A DNA stretch of 64,000 nt. Source: Dermatophagoides farinae (Eukaryota; Arthropoda; Arachnida; Sarcoptiformes; Pyroglyphidae). Of the stretch, positions 1 through 16,300 are shown one piece after another. The translations under genes were made by a program, and so were the position numbers. Below the pieces are notes generated by a model. It was not told the DNA's origin. It saw nothing but the letters and a program-made list of their open reading frames with translations, and ran no database searches. Within the stretch, counting starts at the first letter, position 1. Every line of letters starts with the position of its first letter. The stretch lies in contig NC_134677.1 in the NCBI RefSeq assembly GCF_024713945.1, positions 6,637,001 to 6,701,000 of the forward strand, written 5' to 3'.

Positions 1-3000
1 AGAAAAAAATGATAATAAATGAAATGAATAAATAAATGAAAGAAAAAAAAATGAAACATACATACATAAACACAAAAAGTGTTCGTATAAAGACAATAGT
101 GAACAAGTGGTAAAGAAAACAAAACAAAAAAAATTGGCAGACATTTTGTGTAAATATTTACCATGGCATTAACACACACAGTGACAGAGAGTAACGAATA
201 ATGAATTTAACAAGAGCAAGGAATTGTAATGTGTTATGCATTGATAGAAATTAATTTCATAAAGCTTGCCAACCAACCAACCAACCAACCAAATTCAAAT
301 CTCTTGAGATGTGCATTACTCATAAGAATGGATATAATAAATGAATGAATTAGAATGACAACAAAATGGTGAATGAGAAATGAGAAATGAGATGTGTTAA
401 GATGCACACACGTTGATTGGTGATTTTTCAAGTGATGAAATTTTGAAAACTTTGATGTTGTTGTTTTGTTACTTTTTGGCCTTTTTTTTTGATTCTATCT
501 CGTTTTTTTATAATTATTATTATTTTGAATGAATGAATTGCAAACTATGTGGAAAATCAACACACACATACACACACACACACACACACTTGAAACATCA
601 TTTTTCTCTCAATTCGATGAGTATGGTTCGATGAACAGGTAATAAAGAAACGGAAAAGAGAGAAGGAGAGAGAAATGTTTCATTTAAACATGTTTCAATA
701 TCGTTTTATTTAGTTTTATTCAGTCATCTTCAGTTTTTTTTGTTACCTGTAGATTAATAACTTTACCTTAATAATATTGGTTATGATGTTGATGTAAATA
801 AAATTTTTTTTTTTATTTGATTCGATTCAAGTGTATTTTTTTTCATCATTTCCATCAATGAAATAAATTTGATTGGCAGCCAATTCAGGCATGCAAAATG
901 CATGAATTCTAAATAAAAATTTTTTTTTGTGTGTGTGTGTGTGTACATTCAAAATAGAACAGGTATTTAAGTATGTAAAGTACTACAAACACACCTAATT
1001 GATTCCGAATGTATGCACTAAATGTTGAACAAGTTAGCTGAATGAAGATGAAAAATAATCATTAATATATACACATTGTCAGCAATGTAAATTGAATGAG
1101 ATTCAAGGATAAAAAACAAGAAAAACATAAATCTATATATAAATTGATTTTGCGTGCACAGATATGATCGATCATTGCCATTTATTAAAGCCCGAATTAA
1201 CAATTTAAATTGTATTCAAAGGCGTAATCATACTGTAATTCTTATTATAGTTAGCTTCAAAAAAATAGATTATCAAGAATCCCTCTTTTCCTTTCAAATT
1301 CTCCCCAACAAAAAAAAATAGAACAATTGGCTGATTATTACAAATTAAATTGAACTATTAGCTTGACAATATATATATATGAACATTATGATAAAATGGC
1401 AAACATAGGATTTTAGTTTCGTGTAACGTTCCTGGAAAGTCTAATAATAATAACCAATCATGGCATCGTTTTGTTATAATTTTACTATCCATTGCATGAC
1501 TATTTTGTGTTTGTGTGAAAATTCAATTTACTATTCACATTTTTTTTTATCATTCTTTCCATTTTTTTGTGTCGTTATTGGTTGGTCAACAACAAATCGG
1601 ATTTAATGCTTATAAAATAATGATGATGATTATAATCATGATTGTTCAATCTATGATAATAATATTCATTCAGTTTTTGTTGTTGCTTTATATTCGATTC
1701 GGATTATATCCACTCGAGCGGATCGACGATATATATTTGTGTGTGTGTGTGTGTGTGTGTGTTTGTATGTGTTTTTAGCCCGTTTAACCGCATTAATCGT
1801 TATATTCGGTTCTTTAGGTTTTGGAATTGATTTTATCAAGAAAAAAAAATTGTTCCACCAAACCAAATCATATCACGCATATTAGACTAAGCTGAATTCT
1901 GTTTTCATCCATAGCTTGTCAGTTTGATAGATTGGAATTTTTTTTTGTCCATTATTAGAATAAAAGAGAATAATAATATTTTTAGTGTGTGTTCTTAAAC
2001 GACTATTAATAATCATTCATGACTTTCGTGGCTAATATTAATTTTTGTTGCTGTTGTTGTTGTTGTTGGAGAAACCAATGAATATTTCAATGTATGATTT
2101 GCAAAAGAAAATTTCATTCCTGGTTCATGTGTAAGAATAATGCTAATAATACTGTGAATCGAACGGCGAATAGGTTTTTTTTCTATCATCAAACAGATTC
2201 TGAATCAGCTGTCTGGTCATGGTTATGAGTGTGGGTTTTTTTTTCTATTTTCCGGCTATATTAAAAGAAGAGCAGGCAAAAAAAACTAATGACTTTTTGC
2301 ACACATTTGACTTTTTGTTTTTGTATAATATTAATATTATATAACAGCAAATTCGTGATTATCGATCGATTTGATCGAAATAATTAATTTTTAGTAGCCA
2401 AAAATGAAATGAAAACGAAAACACCGTACACACCTTAAAATGTATGAATATTTATTGCCTGATTGTACATCATTATATTCATTTGTTTGTTATATGGTAA
2501 AGTTCCAAATGGAACACACACGAATACAAGATGATGGCCATCAATTGAATTCCAATCATTATCACTTATTAGTTTGTTAAACATATATTTATATCTGTCG
2601 AAGAAAATTAGTTTAGATTTTGCTATTAAAACATCATAAATTATAATAGCTATTTGAGAGGGAACGCATTATGTCATGCAAAGCAAACGCATTTCTCTGA
2701 TCATCATCATCATCATCATCATCATCGTTCCATGAACATCGGATATTGCGTTCGAAATTTTTTTTGTTGTTGTTGTTAGAAAGCGAAGATTTCTCTTGAA
2801 ATGATCACATAAACACATTCATATTTTTTTATCAAAACATATATTCATTGAATAAAAAGTATGAATAAAATCTAATGGTGAATGCCGATGAAGAATGTGT
2901 ATTGTCAAGTACGCCAAAACGATTATGTGAATCCATATAGAAACGAAAGTTGCATAGTTGGAATTTTTTTTCGACGCCGTCCGAATGAAAAAAAAACAAA

Positions 3001-4009
3001 ATAAAATTGAAGTAGAAAAAAAAAATACTTGGCCATTATCGACGGCCAGTAGTGATAGTAATGTGAGTAATCAAATGAAAATATGGAACGTCATCATAAT
3101 AATATAATATGAATATGTCATATTGAGCAAAACAAACAAACAACAACAATAAAATAAGAGGCTAATGTTGTATAAATCACATGCATCTCACATTTGGATC
3201 AATGATGATGATGATAGTGGTGTTTGGAATGGAATGTTTAGACTTAGATATAATAAAGTACGCTTATTAAAAAAAAAACTATAGAGAAAATAAAACCCAG
3301 CCATCACACACATCAAATAAACATTGTGGATGGACCAGGAAAAAAAATAAAGCCAAGTTTAAATATATTAACTGAATTATCACCCATCACTGCCACCACC
3401 ACCACCACCACCACCAATCGTTATGAATATATTTTTTTCTTTGCCTAGATTGAATTCATTGTGGTACACTCACACCCATATAAAAATTCCTATCTCGGAA
3501 TTATTTTATTTGGCCAAAAAAAAAAAATGCTCAACACATTAACTTGGTTTATATATTGGTTATTTATTCATTTTATATATCCATTATACGACGATTGGCC
3601 GAATAGCATCATTGGCAGCATTCTTGACGGGATTGGTAAAATTCTAATGAAAATTAAAACATACAAAGCATCATAGAATTTAATTCAGGAAAAATTCCAA
3701 TGAATTTGTTTGCCTTGTTTTTTTTTTGTTTTGTTTTCATAGCAAAATCTTCCGACCGATCAAACGACTATGAACGAAATGAACACTAACCAATACAAGA
3801 GAAAAGACAGGAACTTATTAAATTCAATTTCTTTTGTTTGCAAGTTAGAAAAAAAAGGGAGAGAGAAAGAGAGAGTTTGAATTTAAAAAATTCGTTATGG
3901 TTCATATATGAATGAAATGGAAAGAATTCACAACAATTGTCTTTCATTACACAGTTATTATGATTATTTTTTAACATTTTTTCTTTTATTTCTATGATAT
4001 TTTATACAG
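1..4009. other. Non-coding, upstream of or intronic to Vsx
   Basis: No open frame here looks like a protein-coding exon; the longest frames are simple-repeat translations. It contains CA/TG runs (561-589, 929-944, 1739-1762), an ATC run (about 2700-2726) and a CCA run (about 3391-3417), plus many A/T homopolymers. By position it is the promoter region or a 5' intron of the Vsx gene. Confidence 0.5.
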
Positions 4010-7000
4010 GAAATTTTATCAATGAATTTGCTACCCGTTTAGCATCGAGTGCTAACCAACATCATCATCATCATCATCATCAACAACAACAAAATCAACA
4101 TTCAACATTGGATGTAGTAGTTTCTAAATCAAATGGTCATCTTCAATTACAAGCTGCAGCCGCAGCAGCAGCAGCAGCAGTGGCTATTTCTAATAGTGGT
4201 AGTGCTTCCGGTGTTGTTAATGGTAATGGTGGCAGTAGTAATGGTAGCAAAAAAAAGAAGAAAAAACGCCGACATCGGTAAGTGTTTTTCGCAGAGAAAT
4301 TTTCGCACAACCATATATAACAAAAAAATTCCATTTTTTCATATTGGCATCTAGTAATCTAATTAATTGATTTATATTTCACTTTAGTTGGCTAAAGTCA
4401 ATTGTTCATTCAAATGATTAAATGAATGAATAAAGTAATAAGTAATTAGTTTAATTGAACGTACAAAAAATTGAAAAACATTGCAATCCACTGTAGCCGA
4501 ACCTAATAATAATGATGATGATGAGCAAACAAGTCAATGGAAAGAAAGAGCATGCAAAAAAAATCATGATATTACAAAAAAAAGCACTAATTAAAACTGT
4601 CAATCATCGAAAAAAAACAAGATTAAAGTGACAATGGGTTCCCCGAACACACACACACACACAAACACACATCTATTGTCAATAATGTATAGAATGAATT
4701 CAGATCGGTTGATTGTGAATGGCTGACACCTACTACCCGCACCATAGCTGATTTCAAATATTCAGTTGAAATTGAACAAAAAAAAAATTCTTGTCAGATA
4801 GTGAATAACGCTGTCATTGTTATATTCATTCAAAAAAAAAGAAATAATGTGAAAGAAATATCGATAGCTTTTTTTCAATGATAATGATAATGATGATAAT
4901 AATAAGAGCATATTGTTCCCGAACATACTATTGTCCAAAATTGTATGTCTCAGGACACGCGACACATACAATGCACACGCCTGTGTATGACAATGGTGTG
5001 CTGTATACACCCGCATCATTTGCTCGTAATAATTAACTTGGAACTACAAGTCAATGTAGAAGCTATCATCATCATCATCATCATCATTCATTGATTTGTA
5101 TAACAATGTTTGGCCATAAGGCATCTATTGAATAAAAGATTAATGATAGACGAACAACAAAAAAAAACATAGTTCGAAGACAATCACTAATTATTTGATC
5201 AATAATAACACACAGAATTCAGAAGAATCTATTGATTCTAGAATTATACCACGTTTTTTTATCATCATTCACAATATGTTCCAATTACAACAACGACAAC
5301 AACCATTTTGAAAACTTTGTAATTTTATTTTATTTTATTTATTTATTAAATTTTCTAGCACTATATTCACTAGTTATCAATTGGAAGAATTGGAAAAAGC
5401 ATTCAAAGATGCACATTATCCTGATGTATATGCTCGTGAAATGTTATCGTTAAAAACGGATCTACCCGAAGATCGTATTCAGGTATTCATTGTTCATAAT
5501 TTTCTTAAATCTTTTCATCCATAATAATCGATAAACACTTTAATGATAGGAGGAAAAAATGATATTTTTTGAAAAATCTTAAAATGCAATGGATCAATTG
5601 TGTTGTTGGATTTATTTAGTCAAAAAAAACCATTTGTCAACCAAAGATAGAATCGAAATATGAAAGATAGACAAGGGTAGTTGATAATAATAATAATAAT
5701 AATCATCATCATGATGATGTTTAGCTCTGAAAAAAACCAGATAAAGTTGATTTGATTGTGGTTTGTTTAATGATCCAAAAATGAAGCTATTATTTTCGTA
5801 ACAATATATTACTATAAGTAGTAGTGAAAGGGCCGATTTTGATTCAAATGGATGACTTTCAATGATGATCATGATGATATATAAAACCAACAATAATAGA
5901 AAAAAAAACCTAAATGTAAAAGAGATTATGTGAAAAACAAATAGCGCTTGAATTTGTTCTGTTGAGTATGCGAATCAAAGATGTTCAGTTGATTATAGTT
6001 GTAATGTTTTTTTTGTTTGGTGGTTAGACGGTTAAATCCTCTAAATCTACCCATTAAATAATGAGAATAACTGTTAGTACAATGTTAATTCAATTACAAT
6101 TATCAATTTAATAAACAAAATTCATGGATATTAGTAGAAATTATCATCACCAAAAAAAAAAAAAATTCAATAAATTGAAAAGGAAATTAGAATTTATTAT
6201 ATTTTTCAGTTATGAAAAAAAGAATGGAAAATATTGATCGATACAAACAAACAAAAAATTTATTATGATCATTGTGGTTAGAAAACATAAAAAGATCAAA
6301 TAAAACACATAGAAAATTTTCATCCATTCAATGAAGATGAAAATATTATTAATTTTTGTTTTTCTACACATTGAATGTCAGTTTTCGTCATTTAATGTTA
6401 TCATCAATGATAAATTGAATTGACGTTTGTCCTAATAGTTTATAAGCATGGTTTATCTCCATAAATGTCAAACCAATTTAGTCATCGGAATACAATTTTC
6501 ATTGTATATCGTTGAAATGAAATGAATACGCGAACAAAACAACAAATGTTTCAACAAAAAAAAAAATATACACAATGAATGAATGAATGATCGTAACTAT
6601 CGCAAATTAGTTTTTGCAAAAATGAAGCTCAACACTAAAGTATATTCGGCATTTGTTGGAACACAACAGACGAAAAAAAAAATACTCCCATAATTGATAT
6701 TTATATTTCAACCGATGAACATTGGGTTCATTATTAGATTAAAAGCACATTATATTTATTTGACATTCGAATCACATCCTAGTCTAGCTTTCAACGACAT
6801 TTTGTTTTGGGGTAAAGAATCTCTATACTCAATGAAATTGTATACAATTCCATGTATAGTTTGGATTTTTTTTTCTTATTCAACCAAAGCTATTAATCCT
6901 CTTTCAACTTCATCAACAAATGTTCAGTGATTCAACTCTTAGATCGTTAAATTCGTTTTGATCATCATCATCATCATTGGGTGATCATTGATGCATGGTG

Positions 7001-8153
7001 GATCCAAAAAAAAAAAAAAAATAGAAAAAAAATCAAATTCATAAACGATTTGTAACCAAAGTTATTTATTCGAATCTATTAGGTTTGGTTTCAAAATCGG
7101 CGTGCCAAATGGAGGAAAACTGAAAAATGTTGGGGTAAAAGCACGATTATGGCCGAATATGGTCTATATGGTGCTATGGTTCGTCATTCACTTCCATTGC
7201 CAGAAAGTATATTGAAATCTAGCCGTGATAGTGAGGAAAGTAATTCATGTGCACCATGGCTTCTAGGCAAGTATCATTTTTTTTACTCATTATTTATTAA
7301 ATTTAACACCATCGTGAATAACAAATTATTTTTAAAATTCGATTCATTTATTTATAAAGGAATGCATCGAAAATCATTGGAAGCGGCCGATAAACTCAAA
7401 GATTATGGCCATATAACGGATGACGACGACGATGATGATGATAATGATATCGATGGTAGAGGTGGAAATAGTAATCGTGAATTTCTTCGTGATGGTGGTA
7501 ACATTTCTTGTGGCGATACAAGTAGGCCAAATACACCTAGATCATCGCCACATAAACTTAACAACATTAGTGGACAAATATCATCATCTCGTTTGAATTT
7601 TTGTGATGGAAAATCGCCACCATCATCACCATCATCAACATCATCAGTGATTGAAGTCGTAGGCAAAAGTTCATCGTCATCGATAAAGTGCAATAATAAA
7701 CGTCAAAGAAATTCTGATACAATAATCAAATCAACAAAACAACGTAGAGAGAATCATAATCATCGATCACAGCAACACCAACAACAACAACAAAATGAAC
7801 AACATCATCGAAACAAATGGAACGTAAATTCAATCGGCAATCACCATCATATTGTTGAATCATCATCATCACAACAACAACAACAACAAGTACCAACATC
7901 GAGTCAATTGAATTTTATCGATTTATATGCTAAATGTCGTGCAGAATCATTGGGCGGACAACAAACAATTCGTACGGTTAATGAATCAATGATGATTGGT
8001 TTGTCGAGTGGTCATCATCATCACAATCTTCATAATCATTTCAATTCTATAGCAAGAACAAATTCTCGTCATCAAACAGATACAATCAATAATAATAATA
8101 ATAATAATAATAATTCTGTTTGTAACAATTTAGGAGCTTCAAGTTTAAGTTGA
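4010..8153 (+). CDS. Vsx: Vsx/Chx10-type paired-like homeobox transcription factor (5' end missing)
   Basis: Sequence-specific nuclear transcription factor; Vsx/CHX10 proteins act in eye and interneuron development in other animals. Exons read as 4010-4277, 5359-5482, 7083-7266 and 7360-8153, phases consistent throughout (at least 455 residues). Exon 4010-4277 carries His/Gln and Ala runs and then a Lys-rich stretch that opens the homeodomain; exon 5359-5482 continues it ([15 protein letters not shown]) and exon 7083-7266 supplies helix 3 ([12 protein letters not shown], Gln50). Directly after comes the CVC domain that defines the family ([20 protein letters not shown], then CAPWLLG, then [12 protein letters not shown]). 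The tail is Ser/Asn/His/Gln-rich with an Asp run. An ATG exists at 3994, but a good acceptor (TTTTATACAG) ends at 4009 and the usual N-terminal octapeptide is not seen, so earlier exons probably lie outside the window. The last intron (7267-7359) has a GC donor. Family call is firm; Vsx1 versus Vsx2 is not resolved. Confidence 0.93.
4278..5358 (+). other. Vsx: Vsx intron within the homeodomain
   Basis: GT (GTAAGTG) to AG (TTTTCTAG) intron splitting the Arg codon that precedes the TIFTSYQ segment of the homeodomain. It is AT-rich with a CA run near 4650 and an ATC run near 5070. No second gene is visible inside it. Confidence 0.8.
5483..7082 (+). other. Vsx: Vsx intron between homeodomain helices 2 and 3
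   Basis: The donor follows the Gln codon of RIQ (CAG|GTATTC) and the acceptor precedes VWFQNRR (TATTAG|GTT), phase 0. This splits the homeodomain just before the recognition-helix core, a common intron site in paired-like homeobox genes. Content is AT-rich with short repeats; no gene seen. Confidence 0.8.
7267..7359 (+). other. Vsx: GC-AG intron, 93 bp, no in-frame stop, inside the Vsx CVC domain
   Basis: The donor reads CTAG|GCAAGT and the acceptor TTTATAAAG|GA. Removing 7267-7359 joins WLLG to [12 protein letters not shown], the continuous CVC sequence known in Vsx proteins. Using the nearby GT at 7271 instead would shift the frame and soon meet a stop, so GC is the donor. The intron is 31 codons long and open, so an unspliced message would still encode a protein, with 31 extra hydrophobic residues. 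Confidence 0.85.
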
Positions 8154-10802
8154 TTGATTTTAGTGTATAAAATTATACATTCTAAATATTGAATGTCAAC
8201 TGAATTGATAGAACCAGAATACTTATTTACATTGATCAAAATAGTAATCGCCAGGTATACATACATAACAATGATGAAGATAACAAAAAAAAAATATTTG
8301 ATGTAAATCGAATGAATTTTCTTTTTTCTTTTTTTTTGATAGTTTGTTTGTTTGATTGTTTGGGTTTATATTGGTACTTTTTTCGGCACTATTTGAAGCT
8401 AATTTAATTAAGTAAATTAATTTATGATGACCACACAAATAATAATAGTATATTGTGTTTTATAATTCCAATGTGAATGTTGTTGTTGTTGTTGTTTTAC
8501 TTTTTCATTTTGATGGTATATAATAATTTGGACATTGAAGCATTTGTTTAAATGTAATCATCATTTTATCAATTATTAATTAATTCAAATCCCGAATGAA
8601 ATTTTTTTTTTGTTCATTTTATATATGTTGATGATTGTTTAGCAAGTTTTCAAATTGTTTGGTTCACCGGGTTTTCTGTTTCATATGGTTGTTGTTGAAA
8701 GAGAAATGAATGTAATACAGAAAGGTGATGATGATGATGATTTTAGCGGAAAATTTTCATTGACATAGTAGTTTACCACCACGAATGGGATGTGATTAAT
8801 GATACATTTAACAAATTAACACATTTAGTTTGTTACGTTGTAATCGGTGTAAAAACGGTGAAACGAGGGGAGGAAGAATAAAAAGAAACAAAACAAAAAA
8901 AAAACTGTTGGTGGAATCAGTTCGGCATAATGCATGACTCCATGGAGAATGATTTTCAATTTGACAAAAATAAAACAAGGGAAATTCTACAAGTCATCAT
9001 CATCAGAGGACCGGTTTTTATGATGATAGAATTCAGTTTATTTTATTTCACCCATTATTATGATCTCTATTGGGATATAAATGAAATTGAAAAAAAATAT
9101 CATGACAGCTGTTAACACATTTCACACACCTACAGACAATCATGAAACTACAATGATATAATGATGAGAATCACCAAATAATAAATTCCCAAATGGGATT
9201 TTTTCCCATTTACAAAACAGGTCAACTATCATCATCATCATCATCATCATTCTGAAACCTTCATTATCATTTAAAGGCGACAAAAAAAAATAAATCATAA
9301 ATAAATAACTTCAATTTCGGATATAAAACAAAATAATTTGGTTTTTATTCGGCCGATATATTACAAAACCCATAAATGACTGATGATAATGATAAAAACT
9401 TTTTTATTATTCAAAAAAAAAAATGCTATTTTAATCGATAAAAACAGAGCTGCCATCTATGGACGGTGGAATCCATTGGCATGATTTTTTTTTCTTTTTG
9501 AAAAAATTCATTTTTAAAACAAAATTGAATTTCTTTCACTTATTTTTATTTTTATTATTATTGTTGTTGTATTTATATCCAGATAAAAATGTAATAATAA
9601 CGACGATTTCTAATAATCATAATTATTCATAATAATAATAATAAAATATATAGAGACAGCGAGCATGATCATCGAAATGGAGCGAAGATTGTGTTTGTCT
9701 GTGTGTGTTTGAATGAATGTGAGAAAAAGAGGTATAAATTAAGAATAAAATTCACAATATGTATAGCGAGAGCGAGAAAGAAAAATTATTAAGAGAGAAA
9801 TCAAGTGAACGAAATCAGAGACATTACATTTTCTTTGATTTTATATGGTATATATGTGTTTGTATGTATATAGTTGTGATGTGATGTGTTTGTCAAAAAG
9901 GTGGAAGTAGGTGTGTAATTAATATCACTTTGTATGAGAGCAAGTGAATGTATGTGTGTGTGTGTGTGTATGTTGAACTTTTTTTTGGGGGGGGGGAAAG
10001 AAGGAAAAAGGAAGAGGGAAGGATAAAACACGTGCCCGTATGTGGTCAAATAATTCAATTCATGATTTAAAATGAAAATGATCATCATCGAAAAAAATTG
10101 ATGCACGTTTTTCTTTTGGTTGTGACCAAGAAACATTTATAGATTCTTTAAATGTCAGATCATAAGTTTTGAGTATGTAGGTAGTATATGTGGGGGCTGA
10201 AGAAAATATGGGTTGTGTATTATTAAATTAGAGACATACAAAGAAGAGGAAAAAATATAGGAAACGAGAAAAAAATTACATAAAATTGAAATGAAACGAT
10301 TCTCATTTTTTTTCGGATCAGATGGTAAAATATTTCTTAGAAAAAAACTAAAAAAAAAATCAATACAAGAAATTATCGATCATGCAAAATTTTAGAAAAC
10401 ATAAAATACTCAAAACACTGACCGACTAATTGAGTGAGTGATTGATTGGTTGGTTGATAGAATGATTGTTTGTGACTTGACTGGCTGAGTAAAGTTCTGA
10501 CATCTTGATGTTACGTTACGGGCATGTTAAAGAATTTTTCTGTTATAACGGTTATGTGTGTGTTAAGAATAAATTCATCAAATAATAAAATGAATAATAA
10601 TTGATAATAGTGAAACGTTTTTTATACAAAAATTATTTCATTCATACTACCATCAATGAATTGATGGCGTTATGTTCGACCAACAATAATTAATAATGAA
10701 GCATAAAAAGAAACGGGTCTACAAATAGACAAATAGAAACAACCGAAAAAAAATTTATGTGAGTTTGGTTGGGTGGTGGATGTGTATTATTTATATATAT
10801 AA
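8154..10802. other. Convergent intergenic / 3' UTR DNA between Vsx and the B56 gene
   Basis: Both flanking genes end here. There is no supportable open frame. It contains GTT runs near 8480, an ATC run near 9230, a hairpin at 9191-9211, a TG run and G-run near 9950-10000 and A/T homopolymers. Confidence 0.5.
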
Positions 10803-12914
<2,112 letters not shown>

Positions 12915-15526
12915 ATTTCTTTTTTTGTTGTTGTTGTTGTTTGGTTTTATGAAATATTCAATTTTAATGAAAAAAATGTGACAGGATACACAATTTTTTA
13001 TCCAGTAAAAAGTAAGGCAAATGTTGTGTTGTTTTGTTTTTTTCTTTCGAAAATGGCAGAATTTCAATATCGTTTCTTTTCTGTTCAATATGAACAAATT
13101 AGATGATAATTCAAATTATGAATGGTATATATTAAAAATTAATGAAAAAGTGGAAATATACCGAAGCAACAGAAACAGCGGTATTTGATTAATGAACTGA
13201 TTTTCTTTTTCAATCACTATACAATTTTACACTGGATAAAATATGAAAATTCCGAAAAAAAATTCAAGTTTTTATCAACATCTTCATCGTCGGAATCATC
13301 ATAGATGATTCGAGATGGTCAGTAATTTTTCAATCAAAATGTTCAAGGAATTAATTTGTAAAAAAAATGAAGAAAAAGCACACATTCCACAGATGTACAA
13401 AGATGATGATAATAGTAAAATTCAATAATGGCCGGTTTCGATTTCTTCAATTTGGTCGAAAGATTTCATTCCTTTTTTATTTCAAGGAAAATTTTGATGA
13501 ATTCTTCTTTGTTTAAATATTTTGAACAATTCGGTTTTATTTGAATTCGTCACTCAAGAATATATCATGATTATGATAATGCGTAGATCCAAACGTAATC
13601 TAAAAAAAAAATTCAATAAAACAAAAAAAAACTCAGATTAGAAATTTGGAACAGAAATGGAATTATTTTCTTCTCTATATTATCATTGATATACATTCAA
13701 AGGGAATATACACTCTTTTACAAACACAAAAAATGAGTGATAAAAAGTGTGCGTGTTTTTTCAATGAATCAAACATGCAAACATACACACACACACACAC
13801 ACAAACACTCACAATAGATTCTGCTTCTTCTTACCACCGCTATCATCATCATCATCAAAATTCATCAAGAATCATTGCCGTAGATTGTTTGATATTTTCA
13901 TGTTCTATACATAGTTCTCAACCACATACAAACACACAATACAAAAATAACCAGAATCTTTAGCAAACATATTCAGGCCCACACACAAAACAGAAGAACG
14001 AAAAATTCAACATAAAGACTAAATAGTAAATTCCAATAATTAGGTTATTTGTGAAAGAATAATGCATAAATCAGAATTACAAGAATCAAAGGTTTGCCTA
14101 TCATTTTATTCTCTTTTCCAAATTGATAACGGTAAAACTTTGGCTTTGGGCATAATGTTCACATAAGAATCGATTTTACAATTCAATAAATGACATGTTA
14201 AATCGATTCAAGATTCTGGTATTTTCAAAAGAGATATTCATCAAGAAATAAAAAATTAAGTTTTTGGTTTTATTCATGCATATATGTATGTGTTTATAAA
14301 ATCCTGAATCTAAATGAGAAAAAATATGTAAAAAAACGAGCAACTGCAAAAAAAAGCAGAGGCAACAAAAAAAGAAGCCAAAGTTCCATTCATTGCAACG
14401 GTGACAAATATCTTTTTTTATTATTATGATTATGATTAAATATGAAAGAATAATTTCCCACAACATACACACACACACACCAGTTTGAATTACAAGAATA
14501 TTTTCTTTTTTTTTTTTTACTAAATTTCAGATTTTTTTTCAGATTCTTAACATTGTGGTTATTATCGAATAGTGTTATGATCGATTGATAACAACAACAA
14601 AGCCAGTAAAAATAAATTTGATGACATTTTTTTTACCACATTAATTTGTCATCATCACTTTATTTGTTTCATTCATCGTTGGATTATTTGTTGTCGACAT
14701 GACAAGGAAAAAAATTATCGAAATCGATAAAAAGGTGTAAATATCAAATCAAATTAAATGCTGTCATCATAATTTCGTCATCATTGATGAATCGTGAATT
14801 TTTGACGGGCGTATAAAATCAAATGCGATGTGTGCGTGTGCGAATTCAAAAAAAAAGAAAATACCATTATAACTGTTAATCATATATAATCTGAAAATAT
14901 AGGGAAAAAATGGATTAATTCACTTAGAATAAGAGTTTACCTGAATGTAGAAATAAAAAAAAAACACTAAACAATTTTTAACAATTTACAAAAATCCATT
15001 GTAATAATATTATAAACATGATGAAAACCAAGAGAATAAAATTCAGTAGCAAAAAAATTACGCTACCACGATGATGATGATATGACGAAGTAATGATGCA
15101 TTTCAATTTGCCGGAACCGAAAAAAAATATTAATTTAATTTCAATATCATCAATATGTAATCATTCTGATGATGTTGATGAAGATGAGAATGTGAATCAC
15201 ATGAAATCGATACGCACAAACAGACGAAAAAAAAAATTAATGAATCAAAACCGAAATTCCAAAGATGTAATAGGCTAAAATAGATTAATCACACACGTAC
15301 AACAACAACAACAATCATCATCATCATCATCATAATAATCATCATCACCACAACAACAACAATGAAATTTGTTGGAAACAAATAAAAATAATTTTTTTTT
15401 GTTTCTCAATTTATAACATTGAAAGGATGACGATCGAGGAGGATGTAATCAAATGTATGGTGGTTGTAATGTGTCTATATTGGTAATGATGATGATAAAA
15501 TCGAGTAAGAGTGCTTCGGTTGTTAA

Positions 15527-15557
<31 letters not shown>

Positions 15558-15960
15558 TTGGTTGGATGGATTTGGGATTTTTTTCTCCTTGTTGGAGTTA
15601 AAGAATAATAATATCATTAGCTGATGATTGTTGATGATTATTGGTTGAGCTACAGGGATAGCTTATAAATCCATGTGTGCATTGTAAAAAATTTTTCGAT
15701 TCTTGAATATTTGTTTGTAGTATTTTTTTTTGTTTTCAATTGAATTGGTAGGTATCTGGATCGGTGATAATCATGATGATGATGACAGAAATGTTATTGT
15801 CTTTTATCCATGATTAAAATTCTTGAATTCTATTCTTATCAATGATGGAATTCATTAGAAACAAAAAACAAAAACAATCAAAATCTCAAACAGAGAAGTG
15901 TGGAATAGTGATGAAAAATGATTGAAAAAAATGATGATAATAATAAAAATAATGATAATA

Positions 15961-15992
<32 letters not shown>
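15961..15992. repeat. (GAT)n microsatellite
   Basis: About ten uninterrupted ATG/GAT units, flanked by looser GATAAT repeats on both sides. Confidence 0.9.
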
Positions 15993-16263
15993 AGGGAATA
16001 ATAATAATAATAATAAAGCCTCCCCCTTTCTCTGTTTCTTTATCTTTTTTTATTTTTTGATGGCTCCCTCTTAACACTATTTTTTCTTTAACAATCTTTC
16101 ACTTTTGTCATTCACATTCACACACACACACACACACAGGCAAAAAAATACATAACACATACAAACACACACTCGGTATAAGTGTCTGCAAAAAAAAATT
16201 GTATGAAAATGGTTTAGTGTGGTGGCGGCATCATCGGTCGTCTCATCATCCTCCATTTCGTTC

Positions 16264-16300
16264 TACACACACACACACACACACACACACCACACACACA
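16264..16300. repeat. (CA)n microsatellite
   Basis: An ACAC tract interrupted once by a doubled C at about 16290. Confidence 0.9.

Noticed and set aside
9449-9470. GCTGCCATCTATGGACGG as an insulator (CTCF-type) site
   Set aside because: Resemblance to arthropod CTCF-type motifs is loose, single-copy and from memory only.
12915-13097. Longer N-terminus of the B56 protein
   Set aside because: The upstream residues have no B56 similarity and look like translated 5' UTR; the conserved protein starts at 12914.
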